This document shows, piece by piece, positions 50,006-62,061 of a DNA stretch of 64,000 nt. How positions within the stretch are numbered: the stretch's first letter is position 1; the number at the start of each line of letters is the position of its first letter. Origin of the DNA: Anas platyrhynchos (Eukaryota; Chordata; Aves; Anseriformes; Anatidae). The stretch spans positions 18,871,501 to 18,935,500 of the forward strand of contig NC_092601.1 in the NCBI RefSeq assembly GCF_047663525.1, given 5' to 3'. The position numbers were made by a program, and so were the translations under genes. The notes under the pieces are model-generated. The model had not been told where the DNA came from, made no database searches, and saw only the letters and a program-made list of their open reading frames with translations.

Positions 50006-51210
50006 CTATTTTTCCAATTTCTGCTATATTGTCACTCAAACAGAAGAATTTCTGGAAGGAGAAAAGAACAGGGCTACTTACTATTGCGAGTAATACTTAC
50101 TATTTGACTCACCCTCATCATTGGGTGAGTCAAAAACGGTCTTCCCCTGAGACAAACGCGTATCTCTTAAAGCAGCCAGTACATCCCTGCTGGTGGAGGT
50201 CTTTCAAGTGATCTGTAGTTAACCTTCCAGTTAGAGGGATTTCAGAAGGTCACTTGCATAGCCATAAATATACTTCTCTCTGGAAGGACACTGCCCAAGT
50301 GCCTTTCAGAGCTCACCGAAAACATCCCTGTGCAGAAGTGGAAGGCCATATTACCACTCTGCTTTTAGAGGTGCCTGTTCTGTGAATGCAGGTGAGCAGC
50401 CTTAGAAACAGCTTTGACAGCTTTTTACTTCCCCTGTAGCAAAATACCTGAACCACAAAGAAATACCTATGGCAGGATCAGGTCTCTCCTTCATTCTACA
50501 TGTTGTTAATAGTAACGGGTTAATCATATGCCAAGTAAAGGCATTCACTGCAGTCTGTTGGACCAAGCTTGCTTCTTCATGCCAGCAAGTTCATTACTGG
50601 TCCCTCTAATAACATCGCACTAAGTCAAGTATCTTAAGTAGTGCTCTGCAGAGGCACTGTTAAGCAGCATCTCACAGCCCACTGCACCATCCTGCCTTCC
50701 TACAGGAATAATCAACAACGGATGTCTCTTTATATGATGTTCCGCATGTACGTCCTCACTACATTGCTGTAAAGTCTCCTGCAGGAAGACATAATTAAGA
50801 CGTACCAAAGTAATTTAGGAACTCAGTTTGCCTGTTGTGCAGTGGCATATGTTATGCAGCACACAACCAGTAACTTTTTTTTTTTTAAGACCCTTGCATG
50901 TGTGTGTGCACACCCCAGCCGAACCTACCTCTTGTACAGCTGCTTCTGGGCTGTGCTTGTGTCTGAAAAGACTGACACGTCGCTTTAACAGCTGTTACGA
51001 GCAGTGTTACAGACAAACTTGCAAACACTATTTTCTGAAGATTCATCACCTTTATGAAAATAAAGTTTCTAATTAACTGAAATACAATAACTTTTTTTTT
51101 TTTAAACAAAAGTTGCTCGTGGTATCAAAACACGCTGCTGAATCAAAGTCTTAGAAAAAGTAAAAAAAATTAAAAAAATAAAAAAAAGCCTAATCAAAGG
51201 GGTAGTAGTT
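50006..51210. other. Spacer between convergent E4F1 and ZDHHC4
   Basis: No exon seen. This must include the ZDHHC4 3' UTR, but no canonical AATAAA or ATTAAA was found on the minus strand before about 49790. The nearest candidates are a weak CATAAA variant near 51053-51058 and canonical AATAAA signals inside the E4F1 3' UTR T/A tract. As I recall the human map, this spacer joins a 16p13.3 gene to a 7p22.1 gene. Confidence 0.5.
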
Positions 51211-54200
51211 TCATGTTTTCTTCTCTTTTTCCAGCACTGTGGGAGGCTTAAAGATTTCCTTTAAATTCATCCAGACTCCTTTAGAATAAATATTTTTGTA
51301 TATAACTTGTCTGTCACAAGGTTGCAGTGTTGGATGGCGGGAACACCCAGATCTTTGGGATTTATGCCACTCGTTGGAAGTTTGGTTGGTTAAGGCCAAA
51401 TAGAGATTGAAACAGCAGTACGCACCCAGCAGAAGTGTGAGAAGAATAACAAACCCAAGCATGAAGACAATCCTAGGAAAAGTCAGGAAAAGGTGCTGCA
51501 AGGAAAGAAAATAATAACTTGGTTACAGAGTTGGAGTACTAAATCACACGGCGTTACAGACAGTGCAACATCCCACCTGAAATTCTTGTCTATACACGTA
51601 ACCTCAGCCCCAGAAACAAGGTCATAGCCCCATCCTCCCTCCAGCTCAGCAATGCTCCATTCCAAATTGAATCTTTGAGTAAAAGCATGCGGATTTCCAG
51701 AAATTTATTTCCTTTCAAAGCTTGCTAATAAGCGGGGGTATTTTCTAAATCCATTTATTTCCGAATGTTTATATTTTTGTACTAGAGAGTTTTTTATTAT
51801 TTTATTAAAAAAAATCATCAACGCAGAAGCACTGCAAAACTGCCAAAGAGGTCACAATCTAGTACAACTTCTGGTTTTGGTGACACAATACAGTTTGAGC
51901 AGCTCTTTGGTGAGTTAAATTCCAGCACTGGGGAATCTAAACTTCAGGTAGGTTAACGGCCCAGTGAGCATAAGCTTACCTGAATGAGAAAGCGAATCTC
52001 TACAGCCTGCTCTTGGCCTTGGTCGTCAATGTAACTCCCATGCATCATATTTGTCAGCAGCACCACTTGGATGAGAAACGCTGCTGTGATGATCGCAATG
52101 GTTGCGGCCGTAACAGTCAGCGTGAAGAGGTAGAAGAAGAAATACCTTGCGTTGAAGGCACCAATGCAGTTGTTGACCCACACACAGTGGTGATCGAAAC
52201 GGTGTACACAGACATTGCAAAAACCTGATCAAAAGTGAGTGACAAGACAGCTTGGTTAGTTGGCTTTTGAGTAATCGATTTGATTTTTACAGGTTCAAAA
52301 AGCTATTTATCCAAGAAAAAACAGTGGCCGTGATTTAGGTGATAATATTTTAAACAAATCAATGAATTTCAACCACTTACCCCGAAATAAACATTAAAAA
52401 CAAACATGTGTACCTCATTTCTTCTTTTGTTCACCAACCAAGACTAGATCCAGGTTGGATGGGGCTTTGAGCAACCTGGCCTAGTAGAAGGTGTCCCTGG
52501 CCATGGCAGGGGGTTGGAATCTGATGATCTTTATTAGGGTCCCTTCCAACCCAAACCATTCTGTGATTCTGTGACTTTGGCTTCTCTGACAATACTGCCC
52601 ATTGTGGCATGTGAAAGTTAGAGATTGTATCTCCCTGCTTTATTTTAAGTGATGATGGTAACAGCAAATTCTGCAAGAGAAACACAAAATCCTGAGCTCA
52701 GCTCTTGGCAGGCAATGATTTTTATTTCACCTCTAAATACTCAAATGCTTGCCTATCCCTGACCCAAAGCAATACCCTCAGAACTGGTAATTTCTGTGAG
52801 AATAATTAACTGCAAAATAGTTCCGTGAATGGGCAAAGGGCAGCTGAGATCTGGGACCCTGCTAAAAATGAACAAAATCCTATATGTACTGAGTGGGGCA
52901 ACAAAACAAAAATAGTGTGAACTGCAGTTACTGATAACGAACTAATTTGGGAGTACATTACTGTTATGCTTGCCAAGCAAGTTAAATTCTTACGGCAGTG
53001 TTTGGATCTGGCTGGCTTCTCCATGTCACACGTAGGGCACCGGACGCCTTTCTGAAATAACGCACCATCATACGCATAAATCTTCATCAGTGATGCATGA
53101 TTTGATTTTGTTATTATACCTGTGAAAAACAAAAACAAGAGTAAATAGTAAAAGCATTGGTGTTGGCAACAGTTTTTGGTTCCATTTTCCAACAATCGGC
53201 ATGAGCTTACCGGGATCGGCGCGGGAGCAGAGAACGAAGCAGCCGATGTTCCCAGCCAGCAGCAGGTAGGGCAGGAGCAGGAGGAGGAGGTGGAACTCCA
53301 GCTCCCAGCAATAAGGAAACACTTCCCACGTGTATTCAGCATAGACTGCCACCTCCAAGGCTACGTGCAAGACAGTGAACAAATGGCTCCTGCAACAGAA
53401 AGGGGACTGTCTGGTTATGCTCAGCATCCCAATTAATAGATCAAGTACACTCAGGTGATCAGCACAGGCTTTCCAAATGCAAGGGGACATCTCTTTTAGG
53501 TTTTTAGGCCAACATGGACTGCATATTGAGAGTGTTCTCTCACCCAATGACTCCTCTTCTTTGCACATGAACTCCTTAAAAAACGCCAGCTAAATTTGCT
53601 TCCATTATTAGCATGTCCTCTGGATTTTTTTCTCTCAGTCAAGTACAGTCTCATAGTCCCCGTGTGCTGCCAAAATACGTCACAGCAATAGGCCACAAAA
53701 TATTCTGCCAAAAGAGATTTGCTACACGCTGCTCAGAAAGCAAAGAAAACCCCCCAACAAAAGGTGAATTTAAAAACCTGTAATACAGAGGAGCTGTAAG
53801 CAGCTGTTCTAAAAGAAAGCGTGGCAGGAGGTTACCAATGGCGAGCGCTGGTTCCAGCCTGCCAGCAGACCACAGCTTCTGCGAGGCAAGCTGCACAGTG
53901 CCTGGCACGCAGGCTGCTTTGGGGTGCATCAGCTGTGCCACAGTTTCCAGCAGCCTGGCAAACCAACACCGGATAAGCCATGCGTTAGGAGTGCAGCTTT
54001 CATTACAGCTCCTTGCATGGTACACCAGTTGGCTGGACTTTCACCACCAGTTTGAAATAACTCATAAGAGGCGTGTCAAGATCTCCTCTCCTGCTCTCTC
54101 CTACACCGTTTCCTGGTGATCTCTCAGCTGCAGGGCTGCAGGAAGGCTCCCTCAAGTGCTGCACCTCTGCGTGAGATGAAAAGTCTCTTGGAGAATGAGG

Positions 54201-57200
54201 TGATGCAGCAGGAGGGCGTGCCTGAAGGATCCAAGTGCCTCCAGCACCCCGTGTAAGTTAGCAGTGACAACTACACCAGGCTCATCAGATAATTGCTCTG
54301 TTGCTGGCTGCACATTTGACAGTGAAACCACTCTCCTGGGCTGTGTTAACTAACACCAGAAAATCTGCACAGCAGGCGACGGAACAGCAGCAGTGTGCAA
54401 TCGACAGCTGTAGACACCCCTCGAGTGCCTGGCAAACTGGAGCTGCCACCCCCAGGGGAAGGGCATTTAAGTAGTTCCCGAAGCAGATCTTAAAGCACCC
54501 GAATTTACAGGACACTACAAAATTCACCTTCATACAGCAGGTTGCACGCTGGCAGCTGTGCAGCTTCCCCTTGAGCCACCTGCACATCCAGGCTGCTGGA
54601 CTAAGACTAATGGGATCTGAGGGGGAGCAGGGATCACTGGCTCTGTCTACGCTCATTCCACAGCTGCCAGGGTGTTTGTTTTGTAATTCTCCTGTGGATG
54701 CAGCTTCCCACCAGTGTGACCAGCATCTGTTGTAGTGGAAACTCCTGAGCCACATTTTTTGTCAAATATGTTCACATATTTCAGAGTCCCATCTTCTCAA
54801 CAGAAGGAACAGAAAGACGACAGTATGGCAAACCTTAAGGGAAATCTGTAATCCCCACCAAGCATCCCTAATGAAGATGGAATATCTGAGGGTAACACCA
54901 AAAGCTCCGGTGGCAGCAGATCATCAATAATAATCAGAAACATTAGCAAAAATAATGTCAAAAGCATATAATAAACGTGCATTACCGTGTGTGGAACAGC
55001 CTGTGAAGCACCTTCTGTGTCGCTCTCTGGAGCCGTGTGGGGATTACCAATGACAATACCTGAGGCAAATGAAAACACTGTTACTGGTACTGCACATCAC
55101 TTCTGCCACAGGCACAGTTCAAACAAAAATGTAAGTCACCTCGCCCCCCACTTATATATCCCTGTACCCGTATCACCAGGGAGGAAGCCCATCTTTAGGG
55201 CATTTTGAGCTCCTAGGCAAGCAGTTGTTGGGGTTTTCAAAAGGGGAGTGATGTTCTCTATTCCTGAAGCCCAGCAGGCACAAACAAATTTATCTGGGTT
55301 AATGTGTGAAAGTTATAAGGAGCTTTTAGCAGGTTAAAGACTGGGTCAGTGGCTGAGCAGGGGATAGAACTGAGCAATTTCTCAACTACAATAAGCTCCA
55401 TCAGGCCATCGAACAGATGTAAGCAGAGATAAGCAAAGAGATAAAGCCTGCTATCCTCCAGAAAAACAAACAAACAAATACACAAAACCACAAAGCAAAA
55501 CCCCAGCTTCTTCAGCTACAGCCACGATTCAGCCCGATAGCTCCACGTCTGTCTGAGTGCCGTTTCAAAACCAGGCAGACACAATGCAGAATAAAGCTGC
55601 CTGTCTTCATTCAGGGACATCCTCCGCAATAGGCTGTGACTCTGGGGTTGTTTGGCTCTGCTGTTCAGAAGATGACAGATCTCTATAGCAACACGCTGCT
55701 CCATCAGCGGTGGAAGAAATAGAGCAGCTGAGCCTATTTCTAGCAGACACGAAGAGAAAATATGCAGCCAGAGCTTTTTATCTTAGATGTGAAAGACCAG
55801 AAGGCAAAAAACATATGTAGGGTTGAGAAGATGTCAAATATTTCTCTTTTAACTAGTATGCCTCTTATCAGCAGTTCAAGTTACAAGCCTTTTTAAAAAG
55901 AGATTGAATACTGCAACAGGAGACGCATTAGGCAACTAGACAGAAAAGCAACCTATCACACAATTGCTAAATCCAAATTTAAATGAACTGTGTGTTAATT
56001 ACAGCCCTACACTGCACTGATAGCCTGAAACACCCATCATTCGCCCACTTACAGAACACCCATCCCTTGTGCTTCAGCCAGTTCTTACATCAAAGAAAAA
56101 GCTCCTAGAATACGATTTGTGCTTGTGGTGATAACAGAGGTGTGAGGGAACGAGACCTGTGTCATGAATAAAAGCAGCCTGCGCAGCTGAGCCGCTGGGG
56201 GGTTGGAAAAGACTCGGGGGTGGAAGATGACTTGCCACAGAGCTAAAAACAGCTGTGCTGTGTGCAAGTGGTTATTTCTATTGCTCACGATGAATACTTT
56301 AAAGGGTGTTCAAGGAGTGCAGTCAAACAATTTCAATCCACTCACAGATTTATACACTTAATTAATTACAGTCAGAAATTAATTTAAAATACAGCATCTA
56401 CAGAAACAATTTAGGACTACCTATGTTTATTTCATGCCTACAAGTATCAGTTGCATTTCTCCAAAAAGGGATGTTCTAACACAGCAGCATTTTAGTTGCT
56501 GATTGCTACATGTTTCTTAAAAGTACCTATTAAGGAATGTGGCAAAATAATAAATTTCTCTGCACAGCGATCTGAGTGTCTATGAAACAAAATGGTAACA
56601 CTAGAAACAAAAATCAATGTCTGCTTAGACTCTCATAAGCAGCACTAAATATTATTTACAACTTAAGTAATTGCCTTATCCTTTCCTTGGCAAGATTGCT
56701 ATGTCTTTTTTTTCCCCATTCAGACACAGCCCAATAGGCAGAGAAATAAGCTAGTGCCTTGCCAGTTCGTTCCCTGCCTTTACAACAAAACACCAACTCT
56801 TAATCCTCTCCTAAAGCTCCTAATTCCTTCACTTTCCTAGGACACAACAGCCTGCAACATTATCACAAGCTCACCTTAAAAGCCTCCCCTAAAACATTTA
56901 TTACCAGCTATAACTCTCTCCCTATTTTCATTCTCAGCATCTCCCCAGGACTTGCTCCCCTTGAGGGGAGCAGCGAGTACCACCAGCTGCGCATCCTTGG
57001 GGCTCGTTACTGAGGAGCATCTCCCAGGTGAAGTGCGAGGCTGTCACTGAACAAGGAGATTTCAGCAGGGCAGGACAATGTGATTTTGGCACGGCGAGAT
57101 GTGCCACCCTACCACCACCCCGGTGACCAGGGGCAGCCAGCCTGGCGCAGCAGCAGCAGCAGAGGCCACCCCTGGGTGCGGGCAGGCACCTGGGCAGGGT

Positions 57201-57737
57201 TTTGGCAGCCTGAAGGATGCAGAGCGCTGCTGGCAGTGCCGGTGGGCATCCCCCTGGGAGCTGGGCACCCACCTGAGAGCTGCCAGCACAGGCCGGGCTG
57301 CACAGGGCCACCCAGACCCACATTTTTATGGGGCAGACACATACCCTCGGACATACACTACTGATGGAGGAGGCCGAGAATCCAGGGAGGGCCTAGGGAA
57401 CCAGGCCCAGCCCCAGGGGCACGACCCAGCCCCAGCCCCGGCCCCATCCCACCCGGCCCGGGGCAGCCCTGCCAGGGCCCCGCCGCCCTCGGAGGCCCTC
57501 GTATCCTGCTCACCCCTGCCCCAAACCCTCCCTCTTCGTTCAAAGCCGCCCCCCTTGTCCCCTCAGACCCCCCCTGTCCCCTCAGAGCCCCCCCAAGCCC
57601 CGGGGCCGCCCCCCGGGCCCTACCCGCGCCGCGCCGCCCAAGGCCCCGGCCGCGCTCCGCGGGCAGCCGCCGAGCAGGGCCGCGGCTGCCAGCAGCAGCA
57701 GGCCCAGGTACAGCGCCAGCAGCACCGCCAGCTCCAT
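51211..57737 (-). CDS. ZDHHC4: Palmitoyltransferase ZDHHC4
   Basis: DHHC-family protein S-acyltransferase of the ER/Golgi membrane. Exons: 57737-57624, 55059-54986, 53389-53211, 53119-52994, 52224-51980 and 51495-51211; 340 codons plus stop (human about 344). Membrane segments: residues about 3-23 ([20 protein letters not shown]), two in exon 3 ([15 protein letters not shown] and [17 protein letters not shown]), one after the DHHC domain in exon 5 and one in exon 6. The Cys-rich domain spans exons 4-5 ([20 protein letters not shown]). The catalytic motif is DHHC at 175-178 in [15 protein letters not shown], with C178 the acyl acceptor. The tail ends EKEKKT, a lysine-rich cytosolic end like the human one that could hold it in the ER. 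The very GC-rich first exon lies in a CpG island. Confidence 0.96.
52431..52580 (+). mobile_element. CR1 LINE 3'-end fragment
   Basis: About 150 bases in ZDHHC4 intron 4, just left of exon 4, match the end of chicken repeat 1 as I know it. The words include CAGGTTGGATGGGGCTTTGAGCAACCTGG, read here in two parts, and CCCTTCCAACCCAAACCATTC. It ends in two copies of an ATTCTGTG octamer. It is 5'-truncated in the way usual for CR1, and moderately diverged. Its orientation is opposite to ZDHHC4. Confidence 0.92.
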
Positions 57738-57990
57738 CGCGGCCCCGGCCGGCCTCGGGGTGGCTCCCCCAGCACCGGGAGGCGGCCCCCGGACAGGCCT
57801 CGGCCGGGCCCCGGAGGGCGCTGCGGGGCCGGGGCCGCCGCTCGGAGCGCCCCCTCCCGGGGCCGTGCTGCGGAGGGGCCGGGGGAGGCCTGGAGGGGAT
57901 GCGGGGGGGGTCTGGGGCTTCTCGCTAAGGGGGGGAGGATTTGAAGCAAAGCCCGCCCGGAGCATGAGGGAGCCCCGAGTGCTGCGGCCC
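57540..57990 (-). promoter_or_regulatory. ZDHHC4 CpG-island promoter
   Basis: CpG-dense, very GC-rich block around the ZDHHC4 start codon (57737), with no TATA box. No divergent coding gene starts on its other side; the next plus-strand coding exon is 3.5 kb away. Confidence 0.6.
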
Positions 57991-58054
57991 GAGGGGCACC
58001 GCCTGGAAGTGGGGTGCTGAAAGGGAAAGGAGGGGGGGTTTGGGGGCAGTATGT

Positions 58055-58195
58055 GGGGACAGGGGGTGACACAGAACAACACAGAGTGACATGGGGTGAC
58101 ACTGAGTGACATGGGGTGACACAGAACAACACAGAGCAACACAGAGCAGCACAGGGTGTCACAGAGCAATACAGAGTGACACAGCGTCACAGGCC
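58055..58195. repeat. Minisatellite with acacagag/gtgacat words
   Basis: Imperfect tandem copies of units such as gtgacacagaacaac and acagagtgacatgggg, about 15-25 bases each. It abuts a possible CR1 remnant at its right end. Confidence 0.85.
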
Positions 58196-58255
58196 CTTAG
58201 GGGCTGGAAGGCACCTTGGAAAACCCCCCCATTCAACCCCCAGCACCCAGAGCTG
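58180..58255 (-). mobile_element. Possible diverged CR1 LINE 3' end
   Basis: The words ggggctggaaggcacctt and cattcaaccccc, after a short repeat rich in cacag, resemble the reverse complement of a CR1 3' end. The match is short and diverged. Confidence 0.4.
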
Positions 58256-59240
58256 TGCCCGCTGTGCCCCGGGGTCAGGGGGTGCCGGCAGTCCCCGGCC
58301 GGTCCCTGCCCGCTGCCCGTGAGCTGGCTCCGTCCCCTGGCCCTGCTCGGGCTGTGCGGTGCCGCTCACGAGTGGCCTATTGGGTTACTGTGCCGGGGCA
58401 CTTTGCCATAGAAACTCGGGCGGCTGCTGCCGCAGGTAACTGATCCAGAAGCTGCCTTGTGGCTGGGATGACTCTGCCAGCCCATGCTCTGCGTCCCGGG
58501 CGGCCGCACCGTGGGCACCACAGGTAAGCCCTGCAGGGCGCTGGGGACGTGAAAATAAGTCATTGGGGCAGGAGAGGCTTCAGATGAGGTGGCGTTTCAG
58601 GAGGGGATCTTATTTTCCCTGCTAAGTTCTCAGCCAACAACTCATCAAACCTGAGACTGAGAGGACATTCAGCCTCCGTTTGCACAGGGGCACAGCTGGC
58701 CCAGAGCACAGCACAAGGACCAGCAGTGCTGGTGTGCTCTTGCAGGAGGGCACAGTGGAAAACCTTTTTTTTTTTTTTTTCCTACTACTGGTTACAGCAA
58801 AATTTCTGCTCTGGGCACAGCCATAGACTGGGGACATTTGCTGCAACCCTGCAAGTTTGGTGCGAGGCTGTGTTTGTGCGGGGGACACAGAGGGTCTGTG
58901 CCACGTCTGTGCACAGCTGGGGCTGGCCGTGCTCGGGGCTGGTGCTGTGTGTGGCTCCGTGGCCACCCGAGCTGTGCCCCAGGACAAAACAGCAGCAAAG
59001 GTTTTAACAGCAAGCTGAGTCTGAAAGAGGTGAGGGTCATTCAGTCAAAGCGCTGTGAAAATCAGCCAAAAGCCTCGTTCGATCAAAGTCTGGTCTTCAA
59101 GAAAACCATCTTCTTGTTACCACAGATTTAGCTTGGAGTCCCAGAACTAATTTCTTGCAAGGAGCAACATTTAGTCATTGTTTAAAGTACTCAAGTCACT
59201 TAGAAGTGGTGGGAAAGGAAGCAATGACTTCACTTGCTGA

Positions 59241-59278
59241 AAAAAAAAAAAAGAAAAAAAAGAAAAAAAAAAAAAAAC
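59241..59278. repeat. A-rich tract
   Basis: Runs of 8 to 14 A separated by single G. No element body was recognised beside it. Confidence 0.85.
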
Positions 59279-61512
59279 TTTGATCACAGCTGTGTCTGCA
59301 GTTTTGTCTGTTGGGGCAGTTAGCAGCAAAGATCCCTGGTGTTTTGTAGCACCCACTGGGGCAGGCAGCACCCCCCAGCACCCACACAGCTCCATGGCCG
59401 GGGGCAGTGCAGAGCGCAACACACTGGCGAGGCTGGGATCCTCCACCACAGAGCACGTCCCTGCAGCTCCCTTCGTTAAGGATTTGCCCATCCTGTGCCC
59501 CACAGCCCAGGTTTCTGGGAGGCTGCTCCACTCCATCCCGGTGCCTCTCACCGAGGGGAAGGCAGGGTTGTTGTGTGGTCAGTAATGGGATGTGCCGTCC
59601 CTCTGCAGATCCCCAGCCCTGCTGGTGTCACAGCAGGACGTGTAATACCCTAAAACCTCTTAGTGTGCTAAGCCCCGGGATCCCTAAGTGCTGAGGAAGC
59701 AAAAGAGAAAATCAGAAATAGCAGCTTAAGGGGGGAGCTGGTGGGAGTGTGGGGCTGGGCTGCAAAATGCTCCCTGCTGCGAGGAGCTGGTGGCCCTGCT
59801 GGGGAGGGAACTGTCCCGAGCAGCCACCCTGATGTTAGCCTAGACCCCAAATCCTTGCAGCATGTTGCGTGCTGCTGGGCAGACGTGCACCACCAAAAGT
59901 TCTGGTTTTCCACCCAAATCTCTGGTGGTGGGGCCTGCCAGGTCTTGAGGTGTTGCGTCCCCGCTGCTTTGCAGAGCCCGTCTTGGGATTTGCCCCTGTG
60001 GGTGATGGATTTCCCTCCGTGTAATCTGTTTTACCTCCCTTCAGGCCCTAATCCCCCCTCAATCTGCAGGCTCAGGTCAGCACCGGGCGCAGCCAGGGCC
60101 AGCACGGCAAGAAGTCTGTGCGCGGGTCTCTGCGATGGGAATAAAGTCAGCAAGGACCGGGGGAACCAGAGGCACCGCAGCCCTCTCTGCGTGCCTGGCC
60201 TCGACCCGGAGCGCCTGGCAGGGCTCAGGGCTGGAGTGAGCAGCTGGGGATGTGGCTTTGGCCGCCTGGTGCAGCAGCCCTCCTTGGGGGCTCCCCAACT
60301 GTCCCCCCCGTGCTGGCAGCCCGCATGCTGTCCCCTGGGGTGGCAGCGAGGAGGCAGGAGCTGCGGGAAGGCAGGACGCACTGCTGTGGGCCATGGAGGA
60401 GACCCCAGAACTCCCGGACCCCTTAGTGGGACAGAGCTGCACCCCACAAACACCCACCGGGCTCGCTGCTGTGGATTTCCGTGAGTGCTGTGGCAGTGGG
60501 ACGCCGAGGTGGGAGGGTGGTGATGGTTGCTGGCTGGAACGTGGTGGTGCTGGCAGCATCCTGACAGGGCAGGGACCGAGCTGCAGCACAGTGCTCGGTC
60601 CTTTCTCATACTCCCTGGTGAGGTCAGCGCTCCTCGTGCCCTTCGTAACGCAGTCTCCAGCAGCTGCTGGTGACCACGGGGCAGCCTGGGGTTGTTGACA
60701 CAGATTTCCGAGGTCGTGCCATGTTCTGGCTTCGTGCCGTGCCGTGGGGCTGGTCTGTGGCAGGGGCTGCTGCCTGTCGGGAGCAGCTGGGCTGCGTTGC
60801 TTTGAGTCCTGATCTGAAGAGTGCGAAACTAAGGCTGCATTGCTGAGAAATGTTTCTGAGTGATTATGAGCCTTCATAGTCCCCCTAAGATAACTTGCCC
60901 CCATAAAACAGTCTGGGTTTCGTTTCTGTAAATGCTTAATGTGTGCTAAGTAACATAGGTGGAATAAAGGTGGGGATATAAAGCATCTTCAGGCAGCTAA
61001 GATGAAATGAAGTGAAACTCTGCGTGCAAATTAATTTAGTGAGTGTCAGCAGACAACGAATGCCCTCACACTCCAGCAGCATCAAATGGGCACCCAGGAG
61101 CGCTGCTTTCCTCTGCTGCGAGTGCACCACAGCCATCAGCTGGGATGGTCCTGCCCTGGCAGAGACTGCAGGAGTTTGGGACATTTAGCTGTGCCGTTGT
61201 CCCTTTGAGCACACTTCTCCCACTGCACCCAGAGCAGGTCCTAACCCACGAATTAACAACAAATGAGTGCTTTTGAAAATCCTCATCTTTGTGTTTCAGG
61301 GTGCTGTTATCAGGTTAATGCAATACATGGGATGTTTTGGCCTTGGAAAGGTGAAAACTGTTTTGGGGGAAATATACTGGAAAAGCATCCCTCTGGGGGC
61401 ATTTCCTCCCCCGAGGCATAGAGGCACAGCCCCATACAGCATCTACAGGAGCAGGCACTGGGAGCAGAGACTCCCCACAGCCCCATCTCCCCTTTCTCTT
61501 GCAGTTGCAGCC

Positions 61513-62061
61513 ATGCCGGCGACCAACGAGGGCTGGCCGGAGGCGTTCGGGTTCTCCATCGGCGGCCGCGGGCCCTGCTACGTCCTTTGGGTGGAGGAAG
61601 GCAGCAGCGCGGCGGCGGCGGGCCTGCGACCAGGGGACGAGGTGCTGGAGCTGGAGGGGCAGCCCGTCGCCTCGCTGGGCCGCCCGGCACTGCTGGCACT
61701 GGCCCGGCGCTGCGCGGCCGTGCCCCCCAGCATCGGGGTGCTGTCCCGCCTGCAGCGCGCCGACCTCCCCCCGGGACCCCGGGGTCGCTTTGGCTTCCAG
61801 CTGGCGGGCGGCAGCCCCCCGCGGGTGGCCAGCGTGGCCCCCGGCTCGCCCGCTGCTGCCTGTGGCATCGCGCCCGGGGACGTGGTGCTGGAGGTGGACG
61901 GCGTGCCCGTGAGGTGCCCCGCGGCCGCTGCTGCCTTGGTGGCCTCCTGCGGTGGGCGCGCTCTGCGCCTGGGGCTGCTGCGGCCCCAGCGGGACCTGGG
62001 GCACAGCACCGATGCCGTGCGCCAGGAGAGGAAGCAGAAAGCACGGGAGTTCAGCAAAAAG
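61513..62061 (+). CDS. GRID2IP: Delphilin (GRID2-interacting protein), first coding exon
   Basis: Postsynaptic scaffold of cerebellar parallel fibre-Purkinje synapses that binds the glutamate receptor delta-2 tail and carries formin homology domains. This exon encodes 183 codons and ends at AAG|GTAAGG. The exon begins at 61505 after a pyrimidine tract and CAG; the start codon MPATNEGWPEAFGF matches the human start as I recall it. Residues about 8-75 form PDZ1 (FGFSIGG, GLRPGDEVLELEG). Residues about 91-157 form a second PDZ (FGFQLAGG, GIAPGDVVLEVDG). The end, TDAVRQERKQKAREFSKK, matches the start of the harmonin-like region. The frame is open upstream of the start but that crosses the acceptor, so I do not extend it. 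All later exons lie outside the window. Confidence 0.93.

Larger units (their letters stand above)
57991..61504. other. Interval between ZDHHC4 and the GRID2IP first coding exon
   Basis: No protein-coding exon recognised on either strand. It holds a minisatellite (58055-58195), a probable CR1 remnant, a T tract (58765-58780) and an A-rich tract (59241-59278). Because the GRID2IP exon is preceded by a clear acceptor, a noncoding GRID2IP first exon and promoter should lie in this interval, but I could not place them. Confidence 0.5.

Noticed and set aside
61267-61512. Upstream in-frame extension of GRID2IP
   Set aside because: The frame is open but crosses a strong pyrimidine tract and acceptor CAG at 61502-61504, and the sequence is unlike delphilin. 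The start MPATN at 61513 agrees with the family.
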